Source: an uncultured Bacteroidales bacterium (GTDB lineage: Bacteria > Bacteroidota > Bacteroidia > Bacteroidales > FEN-979). Taken from it: a stretch of 48,633 nucleotides of DNA. The translations under genes and the position numbers were made by a program. The notes under the pieces were generated by a model. That model did not search any database, was not told the DNA's origin, and was given only the letters and a program-made list of their open reading frames with translations. Shown in pieces: positions 33,116 to 42,486 of this stretch (positions are counted from its first letter, which is position 1; every line of letters begins with the position of its first letter). The stretch spans positions 1 through 48,633 of the forward strand of contig CAIQUS010000206.1 of assembly GCA_903875045.1 (NCBI GenBank). The letters run 5' to 3'.

Positions 33116-34207
33116 TTAATCCAAAGGTATACTAAAAATCTCATGCTCAATCTCCATGGCATCAAAAATGGAGATAATCCGTTCCCTGCTCGTATCAGTG
33201 ATAAAAACCTGCCCAAAACTGTTTTCGCTTACTAACTTGATTAATTGAGAAACCCGTAAATCATCGAGTTTATCAAAAACATCATCCAGTAATAAAACAG
33301 GTTTAAAACCTTTGATGTTCCGGGTATAATCAAACTGAGCGAGTTTGACGGCGATGACAAATGATTTTTGCTGGCCCTGCGACCCTAATTTCTTGACGGG
33401 ATAGTCATCGATCACGAATTCAAGGTCGTCTTTGTGAACCCCCATGGTACAATATTGTGCAGCCCGGTCTTTGGCCAGGGCAGCCTTGAATTCATCGCGA
33501 TAGGAACTTCCTGAACCTTGCGTCACATACCTGATGCCGACGGTTTCCGATCCGTTGCTGAGAAACCTGTAATATTGCTGAAACAATGGAATGAACTGCT
33601 GCAGGAATGTATCCCGTTTATGGCTGATCTGCCCGCCCAGCCTGATCATTTGTTCGTCCCACGGTTCCAGTGAAACCGCATCAAAGTAATGTTGCTCGCC
33701 AAAAGATTTCAACAAGGCATTTCGTTGAAAAAGAGCTTTGTTATATTGAATAAGGTCATCCAGATAAAATTTATCAAACTGGGAAATAACGCTGTCGATA
33801 TATTTTCGTCTCAATTCGCTTCCATCGTTGATCAGGTCTCGGTCATAAGGCGAAATCATCACCAGCGGAAAATTTCCGATGTGGTCGGCCAGGCGCTCGT
33901 ATTCCTTTTTATTGAACAGGAACCGTTTGCGCTGGTTTTTTTTCTGGATACATTGCACCAGGTCTGTGGTTTCGTCATCCCGCCGGTAGCTGCCATGGAT
34001 CGCAAAGAAATCTTCACCATGGCGGATGTTCTGCGCATCAAGGCTGGTAAAACAACTTTTGCAAAAAGAGAGGTAGTGAATGGCGTCAAGCAGATTTGTT
34101 TTTCCAACACCGTTGTTGCCTACAAAACAATTTATCTTTTCAGAAAAAACAAATTCCGCCTGGGAATAATTTTTAAATCCGGTGATGATTAATTTTTGCA
34201 GATACAT
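33116..34207 (-). CDS. recF: DNA replication and repair protein RecF
   Basis: A 363-residue SMC-like ATPase of the usual length. Walker A is GNNGVGKTN at 30-38. The ABC signature is in KKLGSQGQQKSF, and Walker B is VLLLDDVFDKLD. It loads RecA on gapped DNA with RecO and RecR. The gene starts one base after ispH and is not beside dnaA or dnaN, as is usual in Bacteroidota. Confidence 0.95.
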   Translation of the reverse strand: MYLQKLIITGFKNYSQAEFVFSEKINCFVGNNGVGKTNLLDAIHYLSFCKSCFTSLDAQNIRHGEDFFAIHGSYRRDDETTDLVQCIQKKNQRKRFLFNKKEYERLADHIGNFPLVMISPYDRDLINDGSELRRKYIDSVISQFDKFYLDDLIQYNKALFQRNALLKSFGEQHYFDAVSLEPWDEQMIRLGGQISHKRDTFLQQFIPLFQQYYRFLSNGSETVGIRYVTQGSGSSYRDEFKAALAKDRAAQYCTMGVHKDDLEFVIDDYPVKKLGSQGQQKSFVIAVKLAQFDYTRNIKGFKPVLLLDDVFDKLDDLRVSQLIKLVSENSFGQVFITDTSRERIISIFDAMEIEHEIFSIPLD

Positions 34208-34208
34208 C

Positions 34209-35087
34209 TCAGGAGTGGATTATCTGAATTCGTTGAGCGATTTCTTCCATCAGCCACCCTGGTGTTGAAGTTGCACCGCAAATTCCAACGGTTTGGATAT
34301 TTTCGAACCATTCATGTTTCATTTCATCCGGACCGGAAACAAGTTCAGTACGTGGATTCGCTGATTGACAAACCTGGTAAAGGATCATCCCGTTCGAACT
34401 TTTCTGTCCGCTCACAAAAATAACCAGATCAAACTTACCGGCAAATTCCCTGACCTGATCCGATCGGTTTGAAACTTGCCGGCAAATGGTGTCATTCCAT
34501 TCAAAATCAATCGGATGAGCAGTTGCATTCTGCTCCATTCTTTCCCTGATCAGCCTGTCAATTTCATGAAAATCATCAACTCCCATGGTGGTTTGACTGT
34601 ATAACCTTACAGGCCGCTTGAAGTCTATATTTGTCAGGTCATTTTCATTCCCAACCACAATCGCTGTCCCATTTGTCTGACCTTTTAACGCATTTACCTC
34701 CGCATGACCTTCTTTCCCGTAAATTGCGATTTGCCCTTGTACGGCCTGCATCTCAAGGTATCCACGGTAAATCTCATTTTGAAGATTCAGCACAATCGGA
34801 CAGGTGGCATCAATCAATTCAAGATTGTTTTGAATGGCGATTTTATATGTTTCCGGAGGTTCCCCATGTGCCCGGAAAAGCACCTTACAATCGGACAGGT
34901 TGTTAAGCTCGTCATGGGTAATAATCACCAATCCCATCTCTTTCAAACGGTTCACCTCCATATTGTTGTGAACAATATCACCCAGACAGAACAATGTATG
35001 ATCAAGAAGGAGTTCGCGCTCCGCAACTTCGATGGCATACTTCACACCAAAGCAAAAGCCGGAATGGGGATCAATGGTAACCTTCAA
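34209..35087 (-). CDS. ispH: 4-hydroxy-3-methylbut-2-enyl diphosphate reductase IspH
   Basis: A 292-residue enzyme of the last MEP-pathway step, making IPP and DMAPP. The three iron-sulfur ligands are Cys12 in GFCFGV, Cys96 in DATCP and Cys202 in DTICRQVSNR. The substrate-binding H in GDIVHN and the catalytic Glu130 in GHAEVN are present. It lies between porQ and recF with gaps of one to two bases. Other MEP genes are not in the window. Confidence 0.96.
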   Translation of the reverse strand: MKVTIDPHSGFCFGVKYAIEVAERELLLDHTLFCLGDIVHNNMEVNRLKEMGLVIITHDELNNLSDCKVLFRAHGEPPETYKIAIQNNLELIDATCPIVLNLQNEIYRGYLEMQAVQGQIAIYGKEGHAEVNALKGQTNGTAIVVGNENDLTNIDFKRPVRLYSQTTMGVDDFHEIDRLIRERMEQNATAHPIDFEWNDTICRQVSNRSDQVREFAGKFDLVIFVSGQKSSNGMILYQVCQSANPRTELVSGPDEMKHEWFENIQTVGICGATSTPGWLMEEIAQRIQIIHS

Positions 35088-35089
35088 AT

Positions 35090-36154
35090 TTATTGTTTTT
35101 TAACAAATTCCTGAAGATTGACACCAATGGTTATGTAGTTTCGTGCAATTCCTGCAGTGTAGGATCCGCGTGTGTAACTCAGGTTAAACATTTTAACCCG
35201 AAGGCCTGCCCCTGCAGAGAAACCGGTGAGCCCGGCGGCTCCTGATAGTTTGAGTTCCTGGCGGCGCTGGTAATTATAACCGATACGGATTGCGAGAACT
35301 TTTGCAATGGTAAGTTCGGCTCCAAGAACAATATGGCGCATCAAGCCATCTGCAAACTTCCCGGCCCCCGACTTTTCTTTTACCTGACCGGTAATAGGGT
35401 CGGCAGTGTTGGCGGGATCGCTCGGATCAAGATAAGTCAGATCCCATTTTTGCAGGTTGGTAAGCAACTGGGAAAAACGTAATGGAATATGTTTCAGTTT
35501 TTGGGAAAGACCGATCTGCAATTCAAATGGCAGGGGTTGGTATTGTCCGGGCAGATATGGAACAAGCTGGGTTCCAATGTTACGACCAACCAATGAAGCT
35601 GTAAACGACTGATCTTTTGAAGTATATGTTCCTGAAACATCAACTGCGATGCCAAATGAATGGTACGTTTCAAGTTTAGAGTAAATCAATTTGCCACTCG
35701 CCCCAATTGAAAACAGCGGAGATAGCCTGCGTCCCCAACCGATATTTAAGGCGTATTCTGAGGCATAAAAATCGCCGGTAAGATTTCCTGCCGGATCTGC
35801 GCCGGTAAATTTACCCTCATTCATAAACTGCAAACTTGCCACAAAACATCCGACTTTGCTGAAATTGTGGGCAAAAGCAACAAAACCGTAATTGATGCCG
35901 CCCGGATTGTTTACATAACTCAGTGCAAGATTGTTGTTCATCTCAGGAGTGATCAAAGAAGGATTTGCCTGAGCCAGGGTGAGGTCATTGTCGTTAATGG
36001 CCAAAAAATTACCTCCCATGCCAGCAATGCGGGCTGAGTTGGTATACCCGAGAAATTTATAAGTTCCGTTACCCCCGATCTGTGCAGATGCATGGATAAT
36101 AAAAAGGCCATAAAGGCAAAAAAACAGGGTGGTTGTTCGTAGTATGTGGTGCAC
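35090..36154 (-). CDS. porQ: Type IX secretion system protein PorQ
   Basis: A 354-residue outer-membrane barrel of the FadL-like family, with a signal peptide (LFFCLYGLFIIHASAQ). The start of the mature protein, GGNGTYKFLGYTNSARIAGMGGNFLAIND, and LTLAQANPSLI match PorQ. PorQ works with PorU, PorV and PorZ in the attachment complex that links secreted proteins to A-type LPS. Its presence implies that the organism has a type IX secretion system. It is in one operon with ispH and recF. Confidence 0.9.
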   Translation of the reverse strand: MHHILRTTTLFFCLYGLFIIHASAQIGGNGTYKFLGYTNSARIAGMGGNFLAINDNDLTLAQANPSLITPEMNNNLALSYVNNPGGINYGFVAFAHNFSKVGCFVASLQFMNEGKFTGADPAGNLTGDFYASEYALNIGWGRRLSPLFSIGASGKLIYSKLETYHSFGIAVDVSGTYTSKDQSFTASLVGRNIGTQLVPYLPGQYQPLPFELQIGLSQKLKHIPLRFSQLLTNLQKWDLTYLDPSDPANTADPITGQVKEKSGAGKFADGLMRHIVLGAELTIAKVLAIRIGYNYQRRQELKLSGAAGLTGFSAGAGLRVKMFNLSYTRGSYTAGIARNYITIGVNLQEFVKKQ

Positions 36155-36228
36155 GGTTATTTTTTTGGTATATTTTCTTAACGAAAATCCCCTTCATATA
36201 TTTTATTGATCGGCCAATTGAGGTTCAT

Positions 36229-37191
36229 TTATGTCATTAATCCCCTTCCGGTTTTTCGGATCTTTTTATCCTCAGTCAGGTCTGAAACCAATTTATCAAG
36301 GATACCATTGATGAACAGCTTGCTTTTTTGGGAACTGAATTGCTTGGAAATTTCAATATATTCATTCATGGTCACTTTCACAGGAATTTGGGAAAAATGC
36401 GTCAGTTCCGTTAAGGCCATTTTGATAAGCAGGATATCTGTCAGGGCAATCCGCTCCAGCTCCCAGTTACGGGTGCGGGCATCAATCAGTTTGTCTGATT
36501 CATCACTGTTCATGATCGTTTTACGAAAAAGTTCCAGGATAAACTTGCGGTCGTCATCCGGGTCAATTTCCTGCCCTTTGGTGAGAAGACCAGTTAAGGA
36601 ATCCCGCTCACCAAATGATTCGGACATCAGTTTGATCGTTTTGAGCACAAAAACGGCAGCGACCTCAAAGTCATCGTCCCAAAAAATGTTTCTCTCTTCG
36701 AAATAAAACTGCAAATCAGGAGATTTTGCAATAAATTTCCTGAACAATTTCTCAAGAAAATCCTGATCTTCGCGGTAAGTACCAATCCCTGAGCCCAGAT
36801 ATTCAGCAAGATCCTTACTGGTTTTCAGCTTCTGGTATATTTTCCGCACCATCTCCTGCTCTTCTGTCCAGGAAATTTTGTAGTTAGTCTGATTTTCTGT
36901 CAGTTGAATATTCTGCTGCAACTGCAATATCAATCGGTTTTCAGATAATTTGTAACTGGGATTGACCTCTTCGGGGGTGGGGAAAAATTTGGTTTTCGAT
37001 TCTTCCATCCTGAACCGGTAAAAATGAATCACCTCAAGCAAAAAGGAGAGTTGGAGGAAATATAGTTCGTAAACCTTGTCAAGGCTGGTCAGCAGATTTT
37101 TTTCAGCAGCTTCTATTCTGGCTTCCCCGCCCTGAAAGTAAGCATACAACGCCTGAAGTACTTTGATGCGATAATGTCTTCTGCCTAGCAT
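36229..37191 (-). CDS. nusB: Transcription antitermination factor NusB (long Bacteroidota form)
   Basis: A 320-residue protein, about twice the length of E. coli NusB. The N-terminus MLGRRHYRIKVLQALYAYFQ is the NusB beginning. A long charged helical insert fills the middle, and the C-terminal half has WELERIALTDILLIKMALTEL, a P-V-KVTMNEYIEISKQFSS segment and KLFINGILDKL, which are conserved NusB elements. It binds boxA RNA with NusE in rRNA antitermination. It heads the reverse-strand operon, 74 bases before porQ. Confidence 0.93.
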   Translation of the reverse strand: MLGRRHYRIKVLQALYAYFQGGEARIEAAEKNLLTSLDKVYELYFLQLSFLLEVIHFYRFRMEESKTKFFPTPEEVNPSYKLSENRLILQLQQNIQLTENQTNYKISWTEEQEMVRKIYQKLKTSKDLAEYLGSGIGTYREDQDFLEKLFRKFIAKSPDLQFYFEERNIFWDDDFEVAAVFVLKTIKLMSESFGERDSLTGLLTKGQEIDPDDDRKFILELFRKTIMNSDESDKLIDARTRNWELERIALTDILLIKMALTELTHFSQIPVKVTMNEYIEISKQFSSQKSKLFINGILDKLVSDLTEDKKIRKTGRGLMT

Positions 37192-37267
37192 AACAATTTT
37201 ATGAAAAAGAACATAACTATAAATGTCTGATTGAGGGCTGCAAAGCTACGGAAATAAGAAATAAAAC

Positions 37268-37296
37268 TTGGTATTCAAATAAAATTTTTATTTTTG
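37268..37296 (+). promoter_or_regulatory. Candidate Bacteroidota promoter before DUF3276 gene
   Basis: TTG at 37268-37270, an 18-base spacer and TATTTTTG at 37289-37296 (TAnnTTTG). The preferred start codon at 37347 is 50 bases downstream. It diverges from nusB. Confidence 0.45.
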
Positions 37297-37346
37297 CGTT
37301 CGCTCAATTGAACGATTTTAAAGCAATAAATTTAACAGACTGCAGG

Positions 37347-37730
37347 ATGGAAGAGATTGAAAATAAGGATCGGGACCGGGGAGAAATTTTCTCACGTGCC
37401 GTTCGTGCGGGTAAGCGAACCTATTTTTTTGATGTAAAAGCTACCGTTGGGGAGGATCATTATATCACAATAACGGAGAGTAAGAGACGGTTCAACAATG
37501 AACAGGGTAAGTTTTTTTATGAGAAACACAAATTGTTTCTTTACAAGGAAGACTTTGATAAATTCGCCAATGGTTTGAGCGATGTCGTTGAGTTCATTCG
37601 GACAGGCCATGCTCCGGACAGGCCGGAAAATGCCACAGATACATTTGTGGATGATGGTTCTTCGGAGGTGAAAAACAGCCATAGGTCGATCGAATTTGAA
37701 GACCTGTCTGCTGATTCCGACAACAACTAA
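37347..37730 (+). CDS. DUF3276 / PUR-domain nucleic-acid-binding protein
   Basis: A 127-residue protein with one PUR-type repeat: IFSRAVRAGKRTYFFDVKAT, HYITITESKR, and FEKHKLFLY-like and KFANGLSDVVEFI segments, followed by a disordered acidic tail. Related Bacteroidota and spirochaete proteins bind single-stranded DNA or RNA. The ATG at 37347 fits the family start; a TTG 13 codons upstream is unlikely. It precedes parA by 139 bases. Confidence 0.87.
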   Translation: MEEIENKDRDRGEIFSRAVRAGKRTYFFDVKATVGEDHYITITESKRRFNNEQGKFFYEKHKLFLYKEDFDKFANGLSDVVEFIRTGHAPDRPENATDTFVDDGSSEVKNSHRSIEFEDLSADSDNN

Positions 37731-37840
37731 ATTTTCCCTTCCCGGATTTTCTGTAGAGACTATCTCATTGGCCAAAAACTGAGACAGTTTCATTTTTAAT
37801 AAAACTTTTCAACATTTCACCGGGGTAGGCTATTTCGATG

Positions 37841-37848
37841 TAATTTTG
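37841..37848 (+). promoter_or_regulatory. Candidate -7 box (TAATTTTG) before parA
   Basis: A perfect TAnnTTTG match lies 21 bases before the parA ATG at 37870. A TTTC at 37815 is the best, weak, -33 candidate. Confidence 0.4.
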
Positions 37849-37869
37849 TGAACTTGTATAAAATACCAA

Positions 37870-38673
37870 ATGGGTAAAGTAATTGCAATTGCAAATCAAA
37901 AAGGCGGTGTAGGCAAAACAACCACAGCCATTAACCTGGCTGCAGGCCTTGCAGTGCTGGAGCATAAAACACTGATCATTGATGCCGATCCGCAGGCAAA
38001 TGCCACCTCCGGTGTTGGATTTGATCCCCGAAATATCAAAACCAGCATTTACGAGTGCATAATTGATGATGTTGAAGCCAGGAATATTATTCTGAACACC
38101 TCAACCCCATTTCTTGACCTGCTGCCTGCCCATATTGACCTGGTTGGCGCAGAAATAGAGATGATCAACCTTCCAAACAGGGAAAAAATGATGCGGAAGG
38201 TCATTGCGGGAATCAAGGATGATTACGATTTTATCATCATCGATTGCTCCCCATCCCTGGGATTGATCACCGTCAATTCACTCACCGCGGCTGATTCTGT
38301 TATCATCCCCGTCCAGTGTGAATACTTTGCGCTTGAAGGTCTTGGTAAGCTGCTGAATACCATTAAAATTGTTCAATCAAGGTTAAACCCGGCCCTGGAC
38401 ATCGAAGGTATTCTGCTGACCATGTACGATAACCGCCTCAGCCTGGCCAAACAGGTTGTGGAGGAGGTGAAAACCCATTTTCAGCAGATGGTTTTTCGAA
38501 CCATCATCAACAGGAACACCAAGCTGGGTGAAGCCCCGAGTTTTGGACTTACCATCATGCTGCATGATATCAACAGCTCGGGTGCTATAAACTATTTAAA
38601 CCTGGCCAGGGAAATTCTTCAAAACAACGACCTTACAAGGCTGACGAACGCAGAAAAAGAGATCAATGTCTGA
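37870..38673 (+). CDS. parA: Chromosome partitioning ATPase ParA/Soj
   Basis: A 267-residue deviant-Walker ATPase. KGGVGKTT at 11-18 includes the signature Lys11, and DADPQANAT, IIIDCSPSLG and PVQCEYFALEG complete the active site. It segregates the chromosome with ParB-parS. Its last eight bases overlap parB, implying coupled translation. No sequence close to the parS palindrome was seen nearby. Confidence 0.95.
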   Translation: MGKVIAIANQKGGVGKTTTAINLAAGLAVLEHKTLIIDADPQANATSGVGFDPRNIKTSIYECIIDDVEARNIILNTSTPFLDLLPAHIDLVGAEIEMINLPNREKMMRKVIAGIKDDYDFIIIDCSPSLGLITVNSLTAADSVIIPVQCEYFALEGLGKLLNTIKIVQSRLNPALDIEGILLTMYDNRLSLAKQVVEEVKTHFQQMVFRTIINRNTKLGEAPSFGLTIMLHDINSSGAINYLNLAREILQNNDLTRLTNAEKEINV

Positions 38674-39556
38674 AATTCACAGTAAAAAGAAAGCCTTGGG
38701 GAGAGGCCTCAGTGCCCTGCTGGACAACACAGAAACTGAAAATCCTCAGAAAGAAATTTCGGGAGAATACACGGCAGAGTATATTGCCCAGGTTCGCATT
38801 GAGCAAATCGAGCCAAACCCATTTCAGCCCCGCGCGCATTTTGATGAAAATGAACTTCGTGAACTGGCCGATTCGATTGAGGAACACGGCATCATCCAAC
38901 CACTGACCCTTCGCAAGATCGGCCATAACAAATTTCAGCTGATTTCCGGCGAACGTCGCCTGAAAGCATCTAAACTGGTTGGTTTGTCGCAGGTTCCGGC
39001 CTACATCCGGCTTGCCAATGATGAGCAAATGCTCGAGATGGCTCTCGTTGAAAATATCCAGCGGGAGGATTTGAACCCTCTTGAAATAGCCATCAGTTTT
39101 CAACGCCTGCTGGAAGAGTGCAGGATTAAACAGGAGGATTTAAGCCAAAAAGTTGGCAAAGACAGGTCAACCATTTCGAATTACATACGGCTGCTCAAAC
39201 TCCCTTCGGAAATTCAGGTTGCCGTCAGGGATAATCTGATTTCCATGGGCCATGCACGGGCCATCATCAATGTACCCGATGAACAATCTCAACTGATGAT
39301 TCTGAAAAAGATACTGGAAAAAAAATCATCGGTACGGGATGTTGAAGAAATGGTAAGGAATCTCGGAAAGAAAAAAACGTCAATCCCGCAAAATAATGCC
39401 CTTCCGGCAAAATACGAAAAAGCGAAGTTGTCTCTTCATGATAAACTCCGCTCCAAAATTGATTTTAAAATAAACAGAAAAGGTGCCGGAGCCATTATTA
39501 TTGAGTTCAAATCATCTGAAGATTTCGACAGGATCATCTCCAAACTTGATGCCTAA
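38666..39556 (+). CDS. parB: Chromosome partitioning protein ParB
   Basis: A 296-residue CTPase and parS-binding protein. The N-terminal KKALGRGLSALL, ParB/Srx domain with IEPNPFQPR, LISGERRLKASKL and ALVENIQREDLNPLE, a central HTH (DLSQKVGKDRSTISNYIRLL) and a C-terminal dimer region are all present. The start overlaps parA. The stop is directly followed by the DUF5683 gene, so all three are one operon. Confidence 0.95.
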   Translation: MSEIHSKKKALGRGLSALLDNTETENPQKEISGEYTAEYIAQVRIEQIEPNPFQPRAHFDENELRELADSIEEHGIIQPLTLRKIGHNKFQLISGERRLKASKLVGLSQVPAYIRLANDEQMLEMALVENIQREDLNPLEIAISFQRLLEECRIKQEDLSQKVGKDRSTISNYIRLLKLPSEIQVAVRDNLISMGHARAIINVPDEQSQLMILKKILEKKSSVRDVEEMVRNLGKKKTSIPQNNALPAKYEKAKLSLHDKLRSKIDFKINRKGAGAIIIEFKSSEDFDRIISKLDA

Positions 39557-40129
39557 ATGAGGGCTTTCCGTCTTTTTACATTTTTTTTCCTCGCAGTCCT
39601 GGTTCACAGGGTCCCGGTATTCTCTCAGACGGATACGACTTTTGTTGAATTGCCTGATTCCATTCGTGAAAAGGAGCACTCCCCGACCAAAGCGACCCTT
39701 ATGTCGACTTGTTTACCCGGACTGGGACAGGTTTATAATAAAAAATATTGGAAGATTCCAGTCATATATGCAGGATTTGGCCTTATGACCTATTTCATCT
39801 ATACCAATGCCGATGAGTATATGAATTACAAATTTGCATATATCGAATCGTCGTATGGGAACAAAAACGGATCCTACAGTTACCTCGTTAACCGGTATTC
39901 AACAGCCGACCTGCTTTCGGCACGCGAATATTACCGGAGAAATCTGGAGATAAGCATTTTGCTGACCGCGGTCTGGTATGCCCTTAACATTCTGGATGCC
40001 ACAGTAGATGCACATTTGTATACCTTTAATATCAGTGATAAATTAACCATGAAAGTGGAACCGGCACTTTTACCTACCGGTTTCAGTTATAAACCTGCCG
40101 GAGGTGTAAGGCTTTGTCTGCATTTCTGA
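39557..40129 (+). CDS. DUF5683 membrane protein
   Basis: A 190-residue protein with a signal-like N-terminus (LFTFFFLAVLVHRVPVFSQ). The DUF5683 core is KATLMSTCLPGLGQVYNKKYWKIPVIYAGFG, whose hydrophobic stretch suggests membrane insertion, followed by a Tyr/Asn-rich segment and WYALNILDATVDAHL. The function is unknown. The fixed position after parAB and before dapB is a common Bacteroidota arrangement. Its ATG follows the parB stop with no gap. Confidence 0.86.
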   Translation: MRAFRLFTFFFLAVLVHRVPVFSQTDTTFVELPDSIREKEHSPTKATLMSTCLPGLGQVYNKKYWKIPVIYAGFGLMTYFIYTNADEYMNYKFAYIESSYGNKNGSYSYLVNRYSTADLLSAREYYRRNLEISILLTAVWYALNILDATVDAHLYTFNISDKLTMKVEPALLPTGFSYKPAGGVRLCLHF

Positions 40130-40150
40130 CACTCAAATGAGCGTATCAAC

Positions 40151-40888
40151 ATGAAAATTGCGTTGCTTGGATATGGTAAAATGGGCCAGGAAATAGAAAA
40201 ACTGGCTGTGAAACGAGGCCATGAAATCGTCCTTATCCTGAACAGTCTTGAAGACTGGGAAAATGATGATGTGGATCTTTCTTTGGCTGATGTTGCCATC
40301 GATTTCTCAACACCCATCAGCATCATTGAAAATATTTACCACTGCTTCGATGCCAATATCCCAATGGTGATCGGAACGACCGGTTGGCTCGATGATCTTG
40401 AAAAAGTCCAGCAGGATTGCCTGACAAGAGATCAGTGCCTCTTTTTTGCGCCCAATTTCAGCATCGGGGTCAATCTGTTCTTCGATTTAAACCGTTACCT
40501 TGCCAGCCTGATGTCAAAATGGGAGGATTATTCCGTTTCTATTGAAGAAACCCATCACATACATAAGCAGGATGCACCCAGTGGAACTGCCATTGTTCTT
40601 GCCAACGACATCATCAGGCATACCGAACGGAAAGAAAAATGGGTGAAGGAAATTGTTGAAAACCCCGAAGAATTGGGGATTAAATCGTATCGCACAGACA
40701 ATGTACCTGGTACACATGTCGTAAAGTACGAATCAGAGGAAGATTGCATTGAAATTATCCATACCGCAAAGAGCAGAAGAGGGTTTGCCCTCGGAGCGCT
40801 CATGGCTGCTGAATGGATTGTTGGGAAAAAAGGTTTTTTTGACATGAAAAACCTTCTTGAAGCTCAAATATTTACCTACCCTCAATAA
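40151..40888 (+). CDS. dapB: 4-hydroxy-tetrahydrodipicolinate reductase DapB
   Basis: A 245-residue enzyme that reduces the DapA product with NAD(P)H in lysine and diaminopimelate synthesis. It has a Rossmann start IALLGYGKMGQEIE, VIGTTGW, APNFSIGVN, the ETHHIHKQDAPSGTA substrate-binding motif with its His and Lys, and SRRGFALGAL near the C-terminus. It sits 21 bases after DUF5683. Confidence 0.96.
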   Translation: MKIALLGYGKMGQEIEKLAVKRGHEIVLILNSLEDWENDDVDLSLADVAIDFSTPISIIENIYHCFDANIPMVIGTTGWLDDLEKVQQDCLTRDQCLFFAPNFSIGVNLFFDLNRYLASLMSKWEDYSVSIEETHHIHKQDAPSGTAIVLANDIIRHTERKEKWVKEIVENPEELGIKSYRTDNVPGTHVVKYESEEDCIEIIHTAKSRRGFALGALMAAEWIVGKKGFFDMKNLLEAQIFTYPQ

Positions 40889-40936
40889 GAAATTCGCTGT
40901 TATTACGTTCATTAAGCTAAATTAATATACTGAGAT

Positions 40937-42451
40937 ATGAATCTTTACTTAATTGTTACCATTATATTTTTCATACTCTCCATCATCGGAATGTATGGGA
41001 TTTTTGAAAAAGCGGGTGAAAAGGGCTGGAAAATCCTGGTACCTTTCTACAATTGGTATATCTGGTTAGGCATCATCAGGAAACCGTTGTGGTGGTATAT
41101 CTTTCTTTTGGTGCCGTTCATCAATGTCTTCGTTATCTTACTGATGATTGTGGAAGTGCTCAAATCCTTTAAAAAGCATGGCTTGCTCGATCAGGCTTTG
41201 GGTGTGCTGTTCCCGTTTTTTTACCTGCCTTACCTGGCGTTCTCGCCCAAAGAACACTATTTTGACCCTTCAAAACAGCCTCCCGTCCATAAATCAGCTG
41301 TACGTGAATGGGTTGATGCCATCATCTTCGCTGTGATTGCCGCAAGTATCATACGGATTTTTTTGATAGAAGCCTATACCATTCCCACCTCTTCCATGGA
41401 AAAAACGTTGCTTGTTGGCGATTACCTGTTTGTAAGCAAAGTAAGTTTTGGTCCGAAAGTCCCTAATACCCCGCTGGCCTTTCCATTTGTGCACCATACA
41501 CTTCCGTTTACCGAAAGTTCCAAGTCATACCTGGAGTGGATCAAATTGCCCTATTACCGTTTCCCCGGAATGGCCGATATAAAAAACATGGATGTCGTTG
41601 TTTTTAACTACCCTGACGGGGATACACTTTCGACTAAACTGCAAAGCAACGTAAGCTATTATCTGCTTCTGCGAAGATATGGCAGAGATGTTGTCTGGAA
41701 CGACAAACAAAATTTTGGCGACATCATCGCACGTCCGGTCGATAAACGGGAGAACTTTATCAAGCGTTGCATTGGCATTCCGGGCGATACGATCCGTATT
41801 GTTGACAGAGTTGTTTATGTCAACGGCAAACCTGAACAGAATCCCGGGAAACGACAATTCAAATACCGGATGAAAACCAACGGGAACCCGATTAATAAAA
41901 AGAATTTTGAAAAACTGGATATTACTGAAGAAATCACACCACTACCTGATGACACCTATGAATTAACCCTCTCAGATGAAGCCATTGGGAAACTCAAACA
42001 GTACAGCAATGTGATTTCCATCGAACCTGTAATCATCCCTAAAGGCATTGCGGAACCGAACATTTTCCCTTTCGACACCAACTATCCCTGGAATGTTGAT
42101 AATTTCGGTCCTGTGTGGGTTCCCAAAAAGGGTGTGACCATTCCGATCAATATGCAGAATATTTGTTTTTACAAACGGATCATTGGCGTTTTTGAAAACA
42201 ACAAACTTGAGATCACAGATGGTAAAATATTTATCAACGGGAAAGAATCAAATGAATACACCTTCCAGATGAATTACTACTGGATGATGGGTGATAACCG
42301 CCATAATTCTGCCGACTCACGTTATTGGGGGTTTGTTCCTGATGACCATGTTGTGGGAAAAGCGGTTTTTGTATGGCTTTCCCTGGATCCCAATAAAACA
42401 CTCCTTGATGGAAAAATCAGATGGAGTAAACTGCTTAGAATCGTAAAATAA
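40937..42451 (+). CDS. lepB: Signal peptidase I (long Bacteroidota form)
   Basis: A 504-residue S26 peptidase. Two or three N-terminal transmembrane segments (about 5-24, 50-75) form a DUF5684-like region, then a further helix leads to the catalytic part. The nucleophile is Ser153 in PTSSMEKTL and the general base Lys276 in FIKRCIGIPGD. The end has GDNRHNSADSRYWGFVPDDHVVGKA. An insert of about 150 residues between the conserved boxes explains the length. It removes signal peptides at the outer face of the inner membrane. Confidence 0.95.
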   Translation: MNLYLIVTIIFFILSIIGMYGIFEKAGEKGWKILVPFYNWYIWLGIIRKPLWWYIFLLVPFINVFVILLMIVEVLKSFKKHGLLDQALGVLFPFFYLPYLAFSPKEHYFDPSKQPPVHKSAVREWVDAIIFAVIAASIIRIFLIEAYTIPTSSMEKTLLVGDYLFVSKVSFGPKVPNTPLAFPFVHHTLPFTESSKSYLEWIKLPYYRFPGMADIKNMDVVVFNYPDGDTLSTKLQSNVSYYLLLRRYGRDVVWNDKQNFGDIIARPVDKRENFIKRCIGIPGDTIRIVDRVVYVNGKPEQNPGKRQFKYRMKTNGNPINKKNFEKLDITEEITPLPDDTYELTLSDEAIGKLKQYSNVISIEPVIIPKGIAEPNIFPFDTNYPWNVDNFGPVWVPKKGVTIPINMQNICFYKRIIGVFENNKLEITDGKIFINGKESNEYTFQMNYYWMMGDNRHNSADSRYWGFVPDDHVVGKAVFVWLSLDPNKTLLDGKIRWSKLLRIVK

Positions 42452-42452
42452 G

Positions 42453-42460
42453 TAAATTTG
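42453..42460 (+). promoter_or_regulatory. Candidate -7 box (TAAATTTG) before the DUF4412-like gene
   Basis: TAAATTTG begins one base after the lepB stop and lies 26 bases before the next ATG. No good -33 element is visible. Confidence 0.35.
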
Positions 42461-42486
42461 TAACTTCAAACCAAAAACCCAAAACA

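Noticed and set aside
36206-36706. 166-residue plus-strand frame
   Set aside because: It lies antisense to nusB, which has clear family motifs; the Ser-rich composition is typical of a shadow frame.
37731-39556. parS site near parAB
   Set aside because: I looked for TGTTTCACGTGAAACA-like palindromes; the CACGTG words in the window (for example at 37394 and 26509) do not extend into the expected arms.
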